Shown here: positions 17,150 to 25,410 of the stretch, piece after piece
Layout: every line of letters starts with the position of its first letter
Position numbering within the stretch: position 1 is the stretch's first letter
NCBI GenBank assembly: GCA_964478775.1
Contig: CAYZJC010000002.1
Coordinates: forward strand, 68,941-132,940
Direction: 5' to 3'
Length of the DNA stretch: 64,000 bases
Source of the DNA: PNMQ01 sp964478775
Lineage (GTDB): Bacteria; Pseudomonadota; Alphaproteobacteria; Paracaedibacterales; CAIOTO01
Notes under the pieces: model-generated
The model's database searches: none
Told to the model about the DNA's origin: nothing
What the model saw: only the letters and a program-made list of their open reading frames with translations
Position numbers and translations under genes: made by a program

Positions 17150-18231
17150 GAGAAACTTATTTAGAACGTTTAAAGGCACTACCCTTAACACCCATCGTAT
17201 TGGTAACGCTGTTGTCCTTACTTGGTGTTGGAATGTTGTATTCAGCAGGTGATGCGTCTTTTAGCCCTTGGGGCTTTAAACAGCTTCAGCGTTTCACTTT
17301 AGGCTTTGTGTGTATGATATTAATTGCGATGTCTGACGTGCGTCGCTTGTATAGCATAGCCTATGGGTTTTATTTTATATCTCTATTAGCTTTAATTGCC
17401 GTTGAAGTGATGGGCCATATAGGTATGGGGGCACAGCGCTGGATTCACCTTGGTTTCTTTACCCTGCAGCCTTCAGAATTGATGCGAATCTCAGTTGTGT
17501 TAGCCTTAGCTAGGTACTTTCACGATTTGCCCCATGACAAAGTGAACCAGCCAATGCAACTGATGGTACCACTGATGTTAGTGTTGCTACCAACTGTTTT
17601 GGTCTTAAGGCAGCCAGACTTAGGAACAGCAATGCTATTACTGCTCAGTAGTGCCGTCATTTTCTTTTTAGCCAGTGTGCATATCGGCTATTTTATTGGG
17701 CTTGGAAGTGCAGTGCTAGCGGCCCTCCCCATTTTATGGACGATGCTTCATGACTATCAGCGAAAGCGCGTCTTGATATTTATCAACCCTGAAAGCGACC
17801 CGATGAAGTCTGGCTACCATATTATTCAATCGAAGATAGCACTTGGTTCAGCAGGGCTGTTTGGTAAGGGCTACTTGCAAGGAACGCAAAGCCACTTTGA
17901 CTTTTTGCCAGAAAAACAAACAGACTTTATATTCACAATGTTCTGTGAAGAATTTGGTTTTATCGGGGCAATGGTGCTGATTGCGATTTACTTAGTATGG
18001 ATAGGCTATAACATGCGTGTTGCATACTTTGCGAAAAGTACATTTTTAAAACTAACGGCCGCAAGTTTGTCTGTCACTTTCTTTTTATATATGTTCATTA
18101 ACATGGCCATGGTGACGGGCCTGCTGCCTGTTGTGGGAATTCCTCTACCGCTATTTTCATATGGGGGGACAGCCATGTTAACCTTGCTGATTAGTCAAGG
18201 GATTGTCATGGCTATTCACCAAAAGCGGTAG
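17146..18231 (+). CDS. rodA: Peptidoglycan glycosyltransferase RodA
   Basis: SEDS-family polytopic glycan polymerase that pairs with PBP2. It is 361 residues with about ten hydrophobic segments. Diagnostic SEDS stretches are present: GMGAQRWIHLGFFTLQPSELM (central loop with the QPSE motif), VLRQPDLGTAMLLL, the large loop ending DFLPEKQTDFIFTMFCEEFGF, and the C-terminal PLFSYGGTAML. The start overlaps the mrdA stop by 4 bases. It is the last gene of the cell-shape operon and converges on the DUF2628-like gene. Confidence 0.96.
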   Translation: MRETYLERLKALPLTPIVLVTLLSLLGVGMLYSAGDASFSPWGFKQLQRFTLGFVCMILIAMSDVRRLYSIAYGFYFISLLALIAVEVMGHIGMGAQRWIHLGFFTLQPSELMRISVVLALARYFHDLPHDKVNQPMQLMVPLMLVLLPTVLVLRQPDLGTAMLLLLSSAVIFFLASVHIGYFIGLGSAVLAALPILWTMLHDYQRKRVLIFINPESDPMKSGYHIIQSKIALGSAGLFGKGYLQGTQSHFDFLPEKQTDFIFTMFCEEFGFIGAMVLIAIYLVWIGYNMRVAYFAKSTFLKLTAASLSVTFFLYMFINMAMVTGLLPVVGIPLPLFSYGGTAMLTLLISQGIVMAIHQKR

Positions 18232-18417
18232 GGCTAGCTTATTATTCTTGCGATGAAGAGTTATCTGATCTTGGTAAAGAAGCAGGTTCATGTTTAGCAC
18301 TTTCTACAGCTTCTTTTTTCTTTCTGACGGATGCTGCCATAAACAAACTCGTATATTTAGAGTCCTTATAAATCAGAATCAAATAAATAATAAAACCTAA
18401 TAGAGGCAGAAAACAAA

Positions 18418-18900
18418 TCAGAAAAAAACATATGGTAGTAAGAGTTGGGTTGACAGGTTTGAAAATTGAGGATCATAATCTAACATGACTTTATTACGCA
18501 AGAAGAAATAGTAGTGATTATTGAGAAATTTCCCTGGAAGAAATATCCTAAGAAAAATAACAAAAGGGAAAAATAATAGAGCAAATAGACCCTCAGAGAT
18601 TGGAAAAATTAATTTTAAACCTGCAACAATGGCTAGCGCTATTAAAGTTATAGCAACAATTGAAAAGAAGATTAGCGGTACGATAAATATAGAAGCTGCA
18701 TTCATTCTTCTGTAGATAAGCCAAAGCATAGGTGCAAAGCCCGCAGACCAATTAAAGGGTGTTGACTTTCCATTATGAATTGCAGTAAGTACACGTTTGT
18801 AATAGTCGTTTCTTCTTGTCGCAGATATGACTTTGTGTTCGTTCATATCATCCGTGATTTTGATTTGTGATAACGCAATGATGTTTTCAAGTAAATTCAT
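18418..18900 (-). CDS. DUF2628-like membrane protein, apparently frameshifted
   Basis: The start chosen is the ATG at 18900 (MNLLENIIALSQIKITDD). The central STPFNWSAGFAPMLWLIYRRM resembles the DUF2628 motif and is followed by two or three transmembrane segments. The frame ends at 18418 with ...LPYVFF-stop, just after a run of seven T (plus-strand A7, 18422-18428). If that run had eight bases the frame would continue ...YVFFLICFLPLLGF..., a further transmembrane helix, then a basic and Ser-rich tail ending ASLPRSDNSSSQE and a stop at 18242-18244. The intact protein would have about 219 residues. The extension also fills the otherwise empty space before rodA. Function is unknown. Confidence 0.6.
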   Translation of the reverse strand: MNLLENIIALSQIKITDDMNEHKVISATRRNDYYKRVLTAIHNGKSTPFNWSAGFAPMLWLIYRRMNAASIFIVPLIFFSIVAITLIALAIVAGLKLIFPISEGLFALLFFPFVIFLRIFLPGKFLNNHYYFFLRNKVMLDYDPQFSNLSTQLLLPYVFF

Positions 18901-19207
18901 TTTTATTTTTTTCTTGTATAGTAGGAAATTTTGCAGGATTTTTATATTTTTTTTTTTAATACATTGATAAGATAAGGTCTTTTTTTTAAAAAACAAGGGG
19001 GAGATGTAAAGTTTGTCAAATTTTATTGATTATTTATTTTTTGTTAAGGGTTTATGTTTATAACTATAGTCATTAGGGTTGGTTTTGCGTCTTGCTTTTA
19101 TTTACGTGTGCAAACGTTGGTAAGAGGTAGGGCTAACCTTAACTTTTATAAAATAAGCACGTGAGGTTATATTCACGTGCTTTATTATTTCTAACTGTTG
19201 ACAAGTC
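18901..19207. other. Intergenic region, 307 bases
   Basis: AT-rich with several long A or T tracts. It should hold the promoter of the DUF2628-like gene (a TTGACA is present on the minus strand at 19014-19019, but no good -10 was found at the right distance). It also holds the terminator of the porin gene at 19155-19182. No RNA gene or further reading frame could be supported. Confidence 0.5.
19155..19182 (-). terminator. Intrinsic terminator of the porin gene
   Basis: Perfect 10-bp stem AAGCACGTGA / TCACGTGCTT (19155-19164, 19173-19182), 8-base loop, T-rich flank on the minus strand. It lies 25 bases beyond the porin stop. Confidence 0.82.
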
Positions 19208-20701
19208 TTAGAATGAAACTTTTGTACCAAGCATCACAACTGTACCACTATTGTTACCGATAACTTTATCTGTATTATCGTTAAGACCTTGTTCATAGTC
19301 TTTTCTGGTTTTAAACGCATATTCATTAGTTCTCGATTTTGCATAGTTGACTTCACCAAATAGAACTAAGCCATTTAACACTTTGTAATCTGCAGTTACA
19401 CTAAAACACTGGAAGTTAACTTCATTAATGGCATCTGTCTTTCTGTCTGTATTAAAATACCCTAAACCAACATCGAAGGATTGACCTGTGTACTTTGCAC
19501 CAACGTTCCAAGCTTTACCCGCGTTGCCTTCATAAGTGTTTGAGGAACTATTATCAACGAAATAAGTAAGATTTTTTACCGGTTTTCTTTCCCAATCCGC
19601 TCCCTTTACTTTGTCATTAATGTCTTTAGCTGTCCACCGACCTTGAGTTGGATCCTTTTCATCTTTCAAAGCCCCTAAACCACTCTTGAGCTCAATTAAT
19701 CTTTCTTCCATTTCCTTAGTCATCAATCGTGAATTAATGTTGTTGAGATAGCCTACAGCAAAATCTACATTTTTATACCCAAATTGTGCTGCAAACATAT
19801 ATGAAAGTGTTGGTTGTAATGCAAATGGGGAACGAGAACCTGCTGTACCTTCGCCAAGTGAGTTGACAAGTTCCAAGAACACAAATCGACCTTTTTCACG
19901 AATTGTAACAGCGTTCAGATTTAAGCGGTAATCACCAAATTCTTTTTCATAGGAAAGACCAAGCGTGAAGTTGTTTAAACCCCAACCATAACGTTGTTCA
20001 TTTGGGTAAATGGCAGACTCGTTACCAGCATCACCTTTTGTTGTTACACGTGAGTTGTCTCTGCCTTGGCTGCTGCGGTGCGATGTATCTGGTGTAAAGC
20101 TTAAACCAAATTTAAAGCCATTCCATGAAAGGTAAGTAACCGCTTTTGTTGCAATCCCTGGTGAGCCAGTAATTGTTGTGCCATAAATCGTACCTGCAGA
20201 CATGTTGTAAAAGGAATCAAGTGAACCATTAAGGGCCCCACCGGAACCGCCCATTAAGGCATATGCACCATAGGTTCCCATTGTGTCATCTGGGCCCTTT
20301 ACGTTACCCACTTGAAACACCCAAAAGTCTTTTGATAATTCAACATAGCTGCGTGTGACATCAACAGAAGTGCAAAGTGCTTTTACACGTGTGAGATAAC
20401 CATACTTAAGACCGTTTGATGCTTGACCGCTTACTTTAAAGTTAAGGTCAGAACCAGGAACTTGAAGGGTAACACCGCCGGACTTACCATTGCCATTGTC
20501 TTCTTGTGACACGGCACCTGCTAGCGTTGTAATGTTACCAGAAATTTCTAGGGACAAAGGCTTGGAACCGTCTTTTGAAGCTGCGGTTTTTTCTTGCGAT
20601 TTGCTTTCTGCTGGCCCAGTACCTGTTTGTGTAGTTGCAAAGCTTGCAGATGCCATGAGGGCGATTGCTGAAGCTGAGAAAAGTATGTTTTTAAAAGTCA
20701 T
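19208..20701 (-). CDS. Outer-membrane porin
   Basis: The start chosen is the ATG at 20701 (MTFKNILFSASAIALMASASFA), a signal peptide with GGGAG 8 bases upstream; an ATG 15 bases further out overlaps that ribosome site. The protein is 497 residues with alternating aromatic beta-strand patterns (for example YGYLTRVKALC, FKFGLSFTPD, NFTLGLSYEKEFGDYRLNL, VLFGEVNYAKS). It ends in Phe (GTVVMLGTKVSF), the classic C-terminal signal for BAM insertion. It resembles Gram-negative porins of the Porin_4 type. It stands alone with its own promoter and terminator, as expected for an abundant protein. Solute specificity cannot be read. Confidence 0.85.
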   Translation of the reverse strand: MTFKNILFSASAIALMASASFATTQTGTGPAESKSQEKTAASKDGSKPLSLEISGNITTLAGAVSQEDNGNGKSGGVTLQVPGSDLNFKVSGQASNGLKYGYLTRVKALCTSVDVTRSYVELSKDFWVFQVGNVKGPDDTMGTYGAYALMGGSGGALNGSLDSFYNMSAGTIYGTTITGSPGIATKAVTYLSWNGFKFGLSFTPDTSHRSSQGRDNSRVTTKGDAGNESAIYPNEQRYGWGLNNFTLGLSYEKEFGDYRLNLNAVTIREKGRFVFLELVNSLGEGTAGSRSPFALQPTLSYMFAAQFGYKNVDFAVGYLNNINSRLMTKEMEERLIELKSGLGALKDEKDPTQGRWTAKDINDKVKGADWERKPVKNLTYFVDNSSSNTYEGNAGKAWNVGAKYTGQSFDVGLGYFNTDRKTDAINEVNFQCFSVTADYKVLNGLVLFGEVNYAKSRTNEYAFKTRKDYEQGLNDNTDKVIGNNSGTVVMLGTKVSF

Positions 20702-20728
20702 TTTTTTTACTCCCATTAAGATGCCTTC

Positions 20729-20757
20729 ATTAGACCCTTATTTAAAAAAAATCACAA
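20729..20757 (-). promoter_or_regulatory. Promoter of the porin gene
   Basis: Minus strand: -35 TTGTGA (20752-20757), 17-base T/A-rich spacer, -10 TCTAAT (20729-20734, 5 of 6). It lies about 30 bases upstream of the start codon. The -35 box lies inside the stem of the upstream pntB terminator. Confidence 0.65.
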
Positions 20758-20778
20758 CTTTTGAAAGCTGTGATTTTT
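20747..20778 (-). terminator. Intrinsic terminator of the pnt operon
   Basis: Arms AAAAATCACA (20747-20756) and TGTGATTTTT (20769-20778), with an inner CTTT/AAAG helix after one mismatch, followed by a T-run on the minus strand. It lies about 65 bases after the pntB stop. Confidence 0.8.
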
Positions 20779-20841
20779 AACGAAGCTAATGATCAGTGAT
20801 TAATTTGCAACAAATTTTAAGTTTACATGCTTTGAGGCCGC

Positions 20842-22242
20842 TTAAGCAGCTTCCTTTAACGATTTAATAATTTGTTCACACACCTTTTTCGCATCGCCCA
20901 ATAGCATCATAGTTTGGTCTTTGTAAAATAGTTCATTATCAACCCCAGCGTAACCCGTTGCCATAGTTCTTTTCACAAAGAAAATGGTGCGTGCTTTTTC
21001 AACTTCTAAAATGGGCATGCCATAGATAGGGGATTGAGGGTCAGTTTTTGCAGCAGGGTTTGTAATGTCATTTGCCCCAATCACAAAGACAACATCAGTT
21101 GACGCAAAGTCATTGTTGATTTCTTCAAGTTCTAAAACGTCATCATACGGAATATCGGCTTCTGCCAATAAAACATTCATGTGGCCTGGCATACGTCCTG
21201 CAACCGGGTGAATTGCAAAGCGGACTTTTACCTTATTTTCCTTTAATAAGGTAACCATTTCATGCAAGGCATGCTGGGCATGGGCAACGGCCATTCCATA
21301 CCCTGGAACAATAATAACGCTTTGGGCTTGGTTCATAAAATAGGCGGCATCATCTGCGCAGCTGACTTTATGTGGCTTTTCTTGGCCTTGATTGCTGTTA
21401 GTATTTAAAGTTAATGTCCCTTGGTCAGCGCCAAAAATCACTTCAATGAGGTTTCTATTCATTCCCTTACACATAATGTAGCTTAAGATTGCACCTGATG
21501 CCCCAACTAAAGCCCCGCTAATAATTAAGACATGGTTTGAAAGGGTAAAGCCAATACCTGCTGCTGCCCAGCCTGAATAAGAATTTAACATTGACACAAC
21601 AACAGGCATATCAGCGCCGCCAATGGGCACAATTAAGATCATCCCAAAAATCAGTGCAAGCGTAATGAGTGCCCAAAAGAAGAGGCCTTCTTGGCTTAAG
21701 AAGAACAGCAGAAAGAGGGTTGATATCATAATGGCAAAAGCAATGTTATAGCGCCTTTGATTAAAGCGAATGGGAAAAGACTTTAGGCTTCCATTGAGTT
21801 TTAAAAAGGCAATAACGGAACCTGAAAAGGTAATAGCCCCAACAATAATGCCTAAGGTAAGTTCTGTTAAATTCAAAGGGTTGATTTTTGTACCATCTGC
21901 AATGCCAAATAATTGCGGGGAATAAAAGGCAGCTATTCCTACACAAACAGCCGCTAAACCCACAAGGCTGTGAAAGCCTGCAACTAATTGTGGCAATGCT
22001 GTCATGGCAATGCGTTTTGCAATTGATATACCAATGATCGCACCAACACCAATTGCGATTAAGGCCATGGAAGCCATCGTTACTTTAGGGGCCATAAGCG
22101 TTGTGATGATGGTTAATGCCATACCTAAAATAGCCATTGTGTTTCCACGTTTTGAAGTGGCTGCAGAAGACAACCCTTGCAAACCTAAAATAAAAAAGAT
22201 GGCTGATATTAAGTAGAGCAGTTGGGTAAGTGTTGAAGACAT
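20842..22242 (-). CDS. pntB: NAD(P) transhydrogenase subunit beta PntB
   Basis: Membrane subunit of the proton-translocating transhydrogenase, which makes NADPH from NADH using the proton gradient. It is 466 residues. About nine transmembrane helices occupy residues 1-275, and the NADP-binding domain III follows, with VIIVPGYGMAVAHAQHAL, HPVAGRMPGHMNVLLAEA and VIGANDITNPAA. All are canonical. It is last gene of pntAA-pntAB-pntB, 45 bases after pntAB. Confidence 0.97.
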   Translation of the reverse strand: MSSTLTQLLYLISAIFFILGLQGLSSAATSKRGNTMAILGMALTIITTLMAPKVTMASMALIAIGVGAIIGISIAKRIAMTALPQLVAGFHSLVGLAAVCVGIAAFYSPQLFGIADGTKINPLNLTELTLGIIVGAITFSGSVIAFLKLNGSLKSFPIRFNQRRYNIAFAIMISTLFLLFFLSQEGLFFWALITLALIFGMILIVPIGGADMPVVVSMLNSYSGWAAAGIGFTLSNHVLIISGALVGASGAILSYIMCKGMNRNLIEVIFGADQGTLTLNTNSNQGQEKPHKVSCADDAAYFMNQAQSVIIVPGYGMAVAHAQHALHEMVTLLKENKVKVRFAIHPVAGRMPGHMNVLLAEADIPYDDVLELEEINNDFASTDVVFVIGANDITNPAAKTDPQSPIYGMPILEVEKARTIFFVKRTMATGYAGVDNELFYKDQTMMLLGDAKKVCEQIIKSLKEAA

Positions 22243-22287
22243 AAACGTTTTCCTAACAATTTATAAGAATAGAGAGTGTATTAAAAT

Positions 22288-22692
22288 TTACTTTTTCTTT
22301 GAAAACATGGCGAGCATTCTTTGCGTAATGACGAAACCACCAAAAATATTAACTGAAGCTACGACAATTGCAATAAAACCACTAACAATTGTTATAAGAC
22401 TTGCAGATTCATTCATGGCATATAAAGCACCTACAATAATCACGCTAGAGATGGCGTTGGTGACCGCCATAAGGGGGGAATGCAGGGCAGGGGTCACTTT
22501 CCAAATGACATAATAACCAACAAAGCAAGCCAAAATAAATACGGTCACTGCCATTAAGATAGGTTCATGACCTGAAGGGGTTTGGTTTAGCAGATGGTGG
22601 GTAGCTTCTTTTAATTTTTCAGTGTCCTGTATCAGGTTTTGGGTGGTGTTGATAATTTGTGTTAAGTGTGGTGTTAGGCTTGAAACATCCAT
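22288..22692 (-). CDS. pntAB: NAD(P) transhydrogenase subunit alpha part 2 PntAB
   Basis: Small membrane piece (134 residues) corresponding to the C-terminal transmembrane part of PntA in enterobacteria. Three or four helices are visible. The motif HSPLMAVTNAISSVIIVGA is diagnostic, and the C-terminus ends FGGFVITQRMLAMFSKKK. A split alpha subunit is normal in alphaproteobacteria. It starts 3 bases after the pntAA stop, so the two are translationally coupled. Confidence 0.96.
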   Translation of the reverse strand: MDVSSLTPHLTQIINTTQNLIQDTEKLKEATHHLLNQTPSGHEPILMAVTVFILACFVGYYVIWKVTPALHSPLMAVTNAISSVIIVGALYAMNESASLITIVSGFIAIVVASVNIFGGFVITQRMLAMFSKKK

Positions 22693-22695
22693 GGA

Positions 22696-23883
22696 TTATT
22701 TTCCTTTTGCAGCTTTTTTGGTTGTCTTACTTGTCTGAGGTTTTGTTTCAGAGCTAGTCTCATCAACCTTTTTCGTTTCATTCGTTGAAGGTGTTACAGT
22801 TATTAAGGTTGCTTGAACAATGTCGTCTGCTTGGTTGATGGTAAGGTCTTTACCATCTAAGCTTAGAAGGGTTGTAATAAATGTTGTAACGTTTTTACTA
22901 AAGGTAAAGCTGGCATCTTGGGCAATATGTGACAAGATATTCGTTGGTGCGTGTATGGTAACAGCATTATGGACAATTGTTTTGCCAAATTGTGATAATG
23001 CGCAGTTTCCCCCACTAATGGCCGCTAAGTCGACAATGACAGCCCCTGGTTTCATATTGTCAACCATGGCTTTTGTCACTAAGATAGGGGCTTTTTTTCC
23101 AGGAATAAGGGCTGTTGTAATGACAACATCTTGTGCGGCGATGGTTTGCGCAAGAAGACGATTTTGTTCCTCTTGGTAGTTTTGACTCATTTCTTTTGCA
23201 TAGCCTGTGTTGGCGGCGCCATCTTCTTGTACAGGTACACTGACAAATGTTGCCCCAAGGCTTTCTACTTGTTCTTTGGCAGCTTGTCTGACATCAAACA
23301 CAGACACAACAGCGCCAAGTCGTTTTGCTGTTGCAATGGCTTGTAAGCCTGCTACCCCAGCGCCTAAGACCAACACTTTTGCAGGGCGAATTGTTCCCGC
23401 TGCTGTCATCATTAAAGGAAAGGCTCTTCCTAAAAGATGAGTTGCTTCAATCACTGCGCGATAACCCGAAAGGTTGCTTTGTGAAGAATTAATGTCCATG
23501 CTTTGGGCACGTGTGGTGCGCGGAAGTTTTTGTAAGGCAAAGGCTCTTATGTTCCTTTTTTCTATGGCGTTTGCAAGGCAGTTATCATCACCATTTAATA
23601 TGCCCAATAGCACAGCGTTTTCTTTTAACGTTGAATATTGGCCTTTTTCAAGCCCTTGAACGCTTGTGATAATGTCAGCATGTGATAAAACCTCTGCTGA
23701 GTTTAAAACCTTACAATGAGAAATGGCACTATAGGCAGCATCACTATACCCCGCTTTTTCACCTGCCCCTTTTTCAACGATAACCTTAAACCCTTTTTGC
23801 GTTAGCTTTTGTACGCATTCTGGGGAAAGGGACACACGAGATTCACCCAACGCCCCTTCTTTGATAACACCAATGCTTAGCAC
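22696..23883 (-). CDS. pntAA: NAD(P) transhydrogenase subunit alpha part 1 PntAA
   Basis: Soluble NAD(H)-binding domain I of the transhydrogenase, 395 residues. It has the alanine-dehydrogenase/PNT N-terminal domain (IGVIKEGALGESRVSLSPE), NAD Rossmann motif VLVLGAGVAGLQAIATAKRLG, and the mobile-loop region after ITTALIPGKKAPILV. The last 25 residues are a Lys/Thr/Ser-rich tail (SSETKPQTSKTTKKAAKGK) not needed for the fold. The start codon is GTG at 23883. Confidence 0.96.
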   Translation of the reverse strand: MLSIGVIKEGALGESRVSLSPECVQKLTQKGFKVIVEKGAGEKAGYSDAAYSAISHCKVLNSAEVLSHADIITSVQGLEKGQYSTLKENAVLLGILNGDDNCLANAIEKRNIRAFALQKLPRTTRAQSMDINSSQSNLSGYRAVIEATHLLGRAFPLMMTAAGTIRPAKVLVLGAGVAGLQAIATAKRLGAVVSVFDVRQAAKEQVESLGATFVSVPVQEDGAANTGYAKEMSQNYQEEQNRLLAQTIAAQDVVITTALIPGKKAPILVTKAMVDNMKPGAVIVDLAAISGGNCALSQFGKTIVHNAVTIHAPTNILSHIAQDASFTFSKNVTTFITTLLSLDGKDLTINQADDIVQATLITVTPSTNETKKVDETSSETKPQTSKTTKKAAKGK

Positions 23884-24045
23884 TTCATTTTTCTTTCGCT
23901 AAAATCAAACAGCTACCATTATAGTCAGTTTCCAGTTTGAAAGAAGCGAAAAATTACATAAAAATACAGCCTTTTAATGTGTGGCAAGTTGCTTAACTTG
24001 TAATTTCCAATGAATTAATTTGTAAGGGTTCAATATCTTGCAAGG

Positions 24046-24281
24046 AAGAAATTTCGTTGATCTTGCATTTGCCTTACCTTTAAACTTAATTTAAGCTTCT
24101 CTTGTTATTCAATGGGGGTGTGTTAAGTCTTAAGGGTAGGGTTTTGTTTTGATGAAAAAATTAGTATTAGTAGCGTTTTTGTGTTTGAGTGCAGATATGG
24201 GAGAAGCCTCAGGTCTTTCAAGTGCCATGATAAGAGAAGGGGGTAAAACAGTGTCAAGAGGGATATCGACTGCATTGCCTG
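24046..24281 (+). repeat. 5' segment of a duplicated gene, copy 1 (236 bp)
   Basis: Nearly identical to 26368-26603, with about ten substitutions seen by eye. The ATG lies at the same offset (106 bases) in both. It covers the upstream region and the first 43 codons of the exported gene starting at 24152. Confidence 0.95.
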
Positions 24282-25156
24282 AATATCTGATTCATCAACA
24301 ACACACCAGGGCTGATGCAATTTCACCTCTTGTTCCCAGCATAGCTAAACTGTACAGATATGATAGGGTTGCTTTTAATGAAAAATACCCTAATACGGTT
24401 ACAAAGGGAACAAAATGGATCACATATGAATATGAATTATATACTCAACCTATTTTAAGCAAAGTGATGTATGTTCAAGAATCTGTGTTTGATGAAACCA
24501 CCATCCAACTCCCTCGTGTTCCTCACATTACACAAGTCAATTCTTGTCAGGATATTCTTCATATCGCACACTATCTTAAAGACTACCACAACTACATGAC
24601 CAAATATTATTGGTTAAATCAAGAACCAATGTACTATTGGGGGTATCGTCATTGGGAAGATATTCAATCACAAATCAATTATTTATTAGATTTGGTACGG
24701 CCAGAAGGTGACTTTACCTTTGTGAATGAAAGAATTAACCAAAGAATTCAAGCTGTTATAGAAAATAAACAGTGGAACCTTGGGGTTTGTTATTTTAATC
24801 AGCTAATGCCTTCTGATGTAGCGGGGTATGAATCATTTAATCCTGTTCAAGATATTCCAGTTGTTTATGATACGGGGTACGGGTCATATGTTTTAATAAT
24901 GGCATACAATTTTAGATATGATTTTAGCTGGGGAAAATGGATTCATGAACACAAAGACTTGAGTGAGGCCGCCTTAAGGTGTTTACAAATGGTGTGGAAA
25001 GACCCTATACCCTCTACCTTGTCAGCCTTTACATCTCAAGCAGAATTTGAAGCTGCTTTAATGGAAACTGACCCATTGTTGCGTGAAATTGAAGGAGATG
25101 AAGTGTCTAAGGCAAGTAAAAAAGCATGGACTTTTATGGGCTTTTTTAAAAAATGA
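24152..25156 (+). CDS. Exported protein of unknown function, duplicated family (copy 1)
   Basis: 334 residues, no family recognised. The ATG at 24152 is preferred over a TTG one codon earlier, because the second copy at 26474 also begins at this ATG. The signal peptide is MKKLVLVAFLCLSADMGEA. The mature protein is rich in Tyr and Trp (YYWLNQEPMYYWGYRHWED). It has only two cysteines and ends in a short Lys-rich tail (KASKKAWTFMGFFKK). Its upstream region and both gene ends recur at 26368-26762, so it belongs to a recently duplicated unit. It is divergent from pntAA. Confidence 0.75.
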   Translation: MKKLVLVAFLCLSADMGEASGLSSAMIREGGKTVSRGISTALPEYLIHQQHTRADAISPLVPSIAKLYRYDRVAFNEKYPNTVTKGTKWITYEYELYTQPILSKVMYVQESVFDETTIQLPRVPHITQVNSCQDILHIAHYLKDYHNYMTKYYWLNQEPMYYWGYRHWEDIQSQINYLLDLVRPEGDFTFVNERINQRIQAVIENKQWNLGVCYFNQLMPSDVAGYESFNPVQDIPVVYDTGYGSYVLIMAYNFRYDFSWGKWIHEHKDLSEAALRCLQMVWKDPIPSTLSAFTSQAEFEAALMETDPLLREIEGDEVSKASKKAWTFMGFFKK

Positions 25157-25198
25157 AGCCTATGAAACCCTTGCAATAAAAGGCTTTTAAAAAAATAT
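25141..25198 (+). repeat. 3' segment of the duplicated gene, copy 1
   Basis: 58 bases covering the last codons and 3' flank recur at 26704-26762 with one extra A in the terminal A-tract. An AAGCCT / AGGCTT pair in the flank could form a weak terminator hairpin. Confidence 0.9.
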
Positions 25199-25275
25199 TA
25201 AAATAAGTCTTGCGCATTTTCAAAAAAAGTACCATATTATGGATATGATGTTATTATAATATCAAAAAGATAATT

Positions 25276-25307
25276 AAAGCCTGCCACAACTGTGAGCAGG
25301 CTTTTTT
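25276..25307 (+). terminator. Intrinsic terminator (first of two)
   Basis: Stem AAAGCCTGC / GCAGGCTTT (25276-25284, 25296-25304), extended inward by CAC/GTG, followed by TTTTTT. It lies 120 bases beyond the preceding gene stop and is a strong hairpin. Confidence 0.85.
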
Positions 25308-25352
25308 ATATCTATATGGCTTGACTCTTTTTAAAACTCAATCAAATTTAAG

Positions 25353-25388
25353 AACCCCGTTTCAGAAATGACTGAATCGGGGTTTTTT
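25353..25388 (+). terminator. Intrinsic terminator (second of two), just upstream of an exported gene
   Basis: Stem AACCCCG / CGGGGTT (25353-25359, 25378-25384), with a second inner helix TTCAG / CTGAA, followed by TTTTTT. It ends only 22 bases before the ATG of the next plus-strand gene, so it would terminate transcripts entering that gene. A TTGACT lies upstream at 25321. Confidence 0.8.
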
Positions 25389-25410
25389 CATATCTAAAGG
25401 AATAAATTTT

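Noticed and set aside
25141..25200. Strong terminator right after the first duplicated gene
   Set aside because: Only a short AAGCCT/AGGCTT pairing with a large loop and an A-tract, not T-tract, downstream; the better terminators lie at 25276 and 25353.
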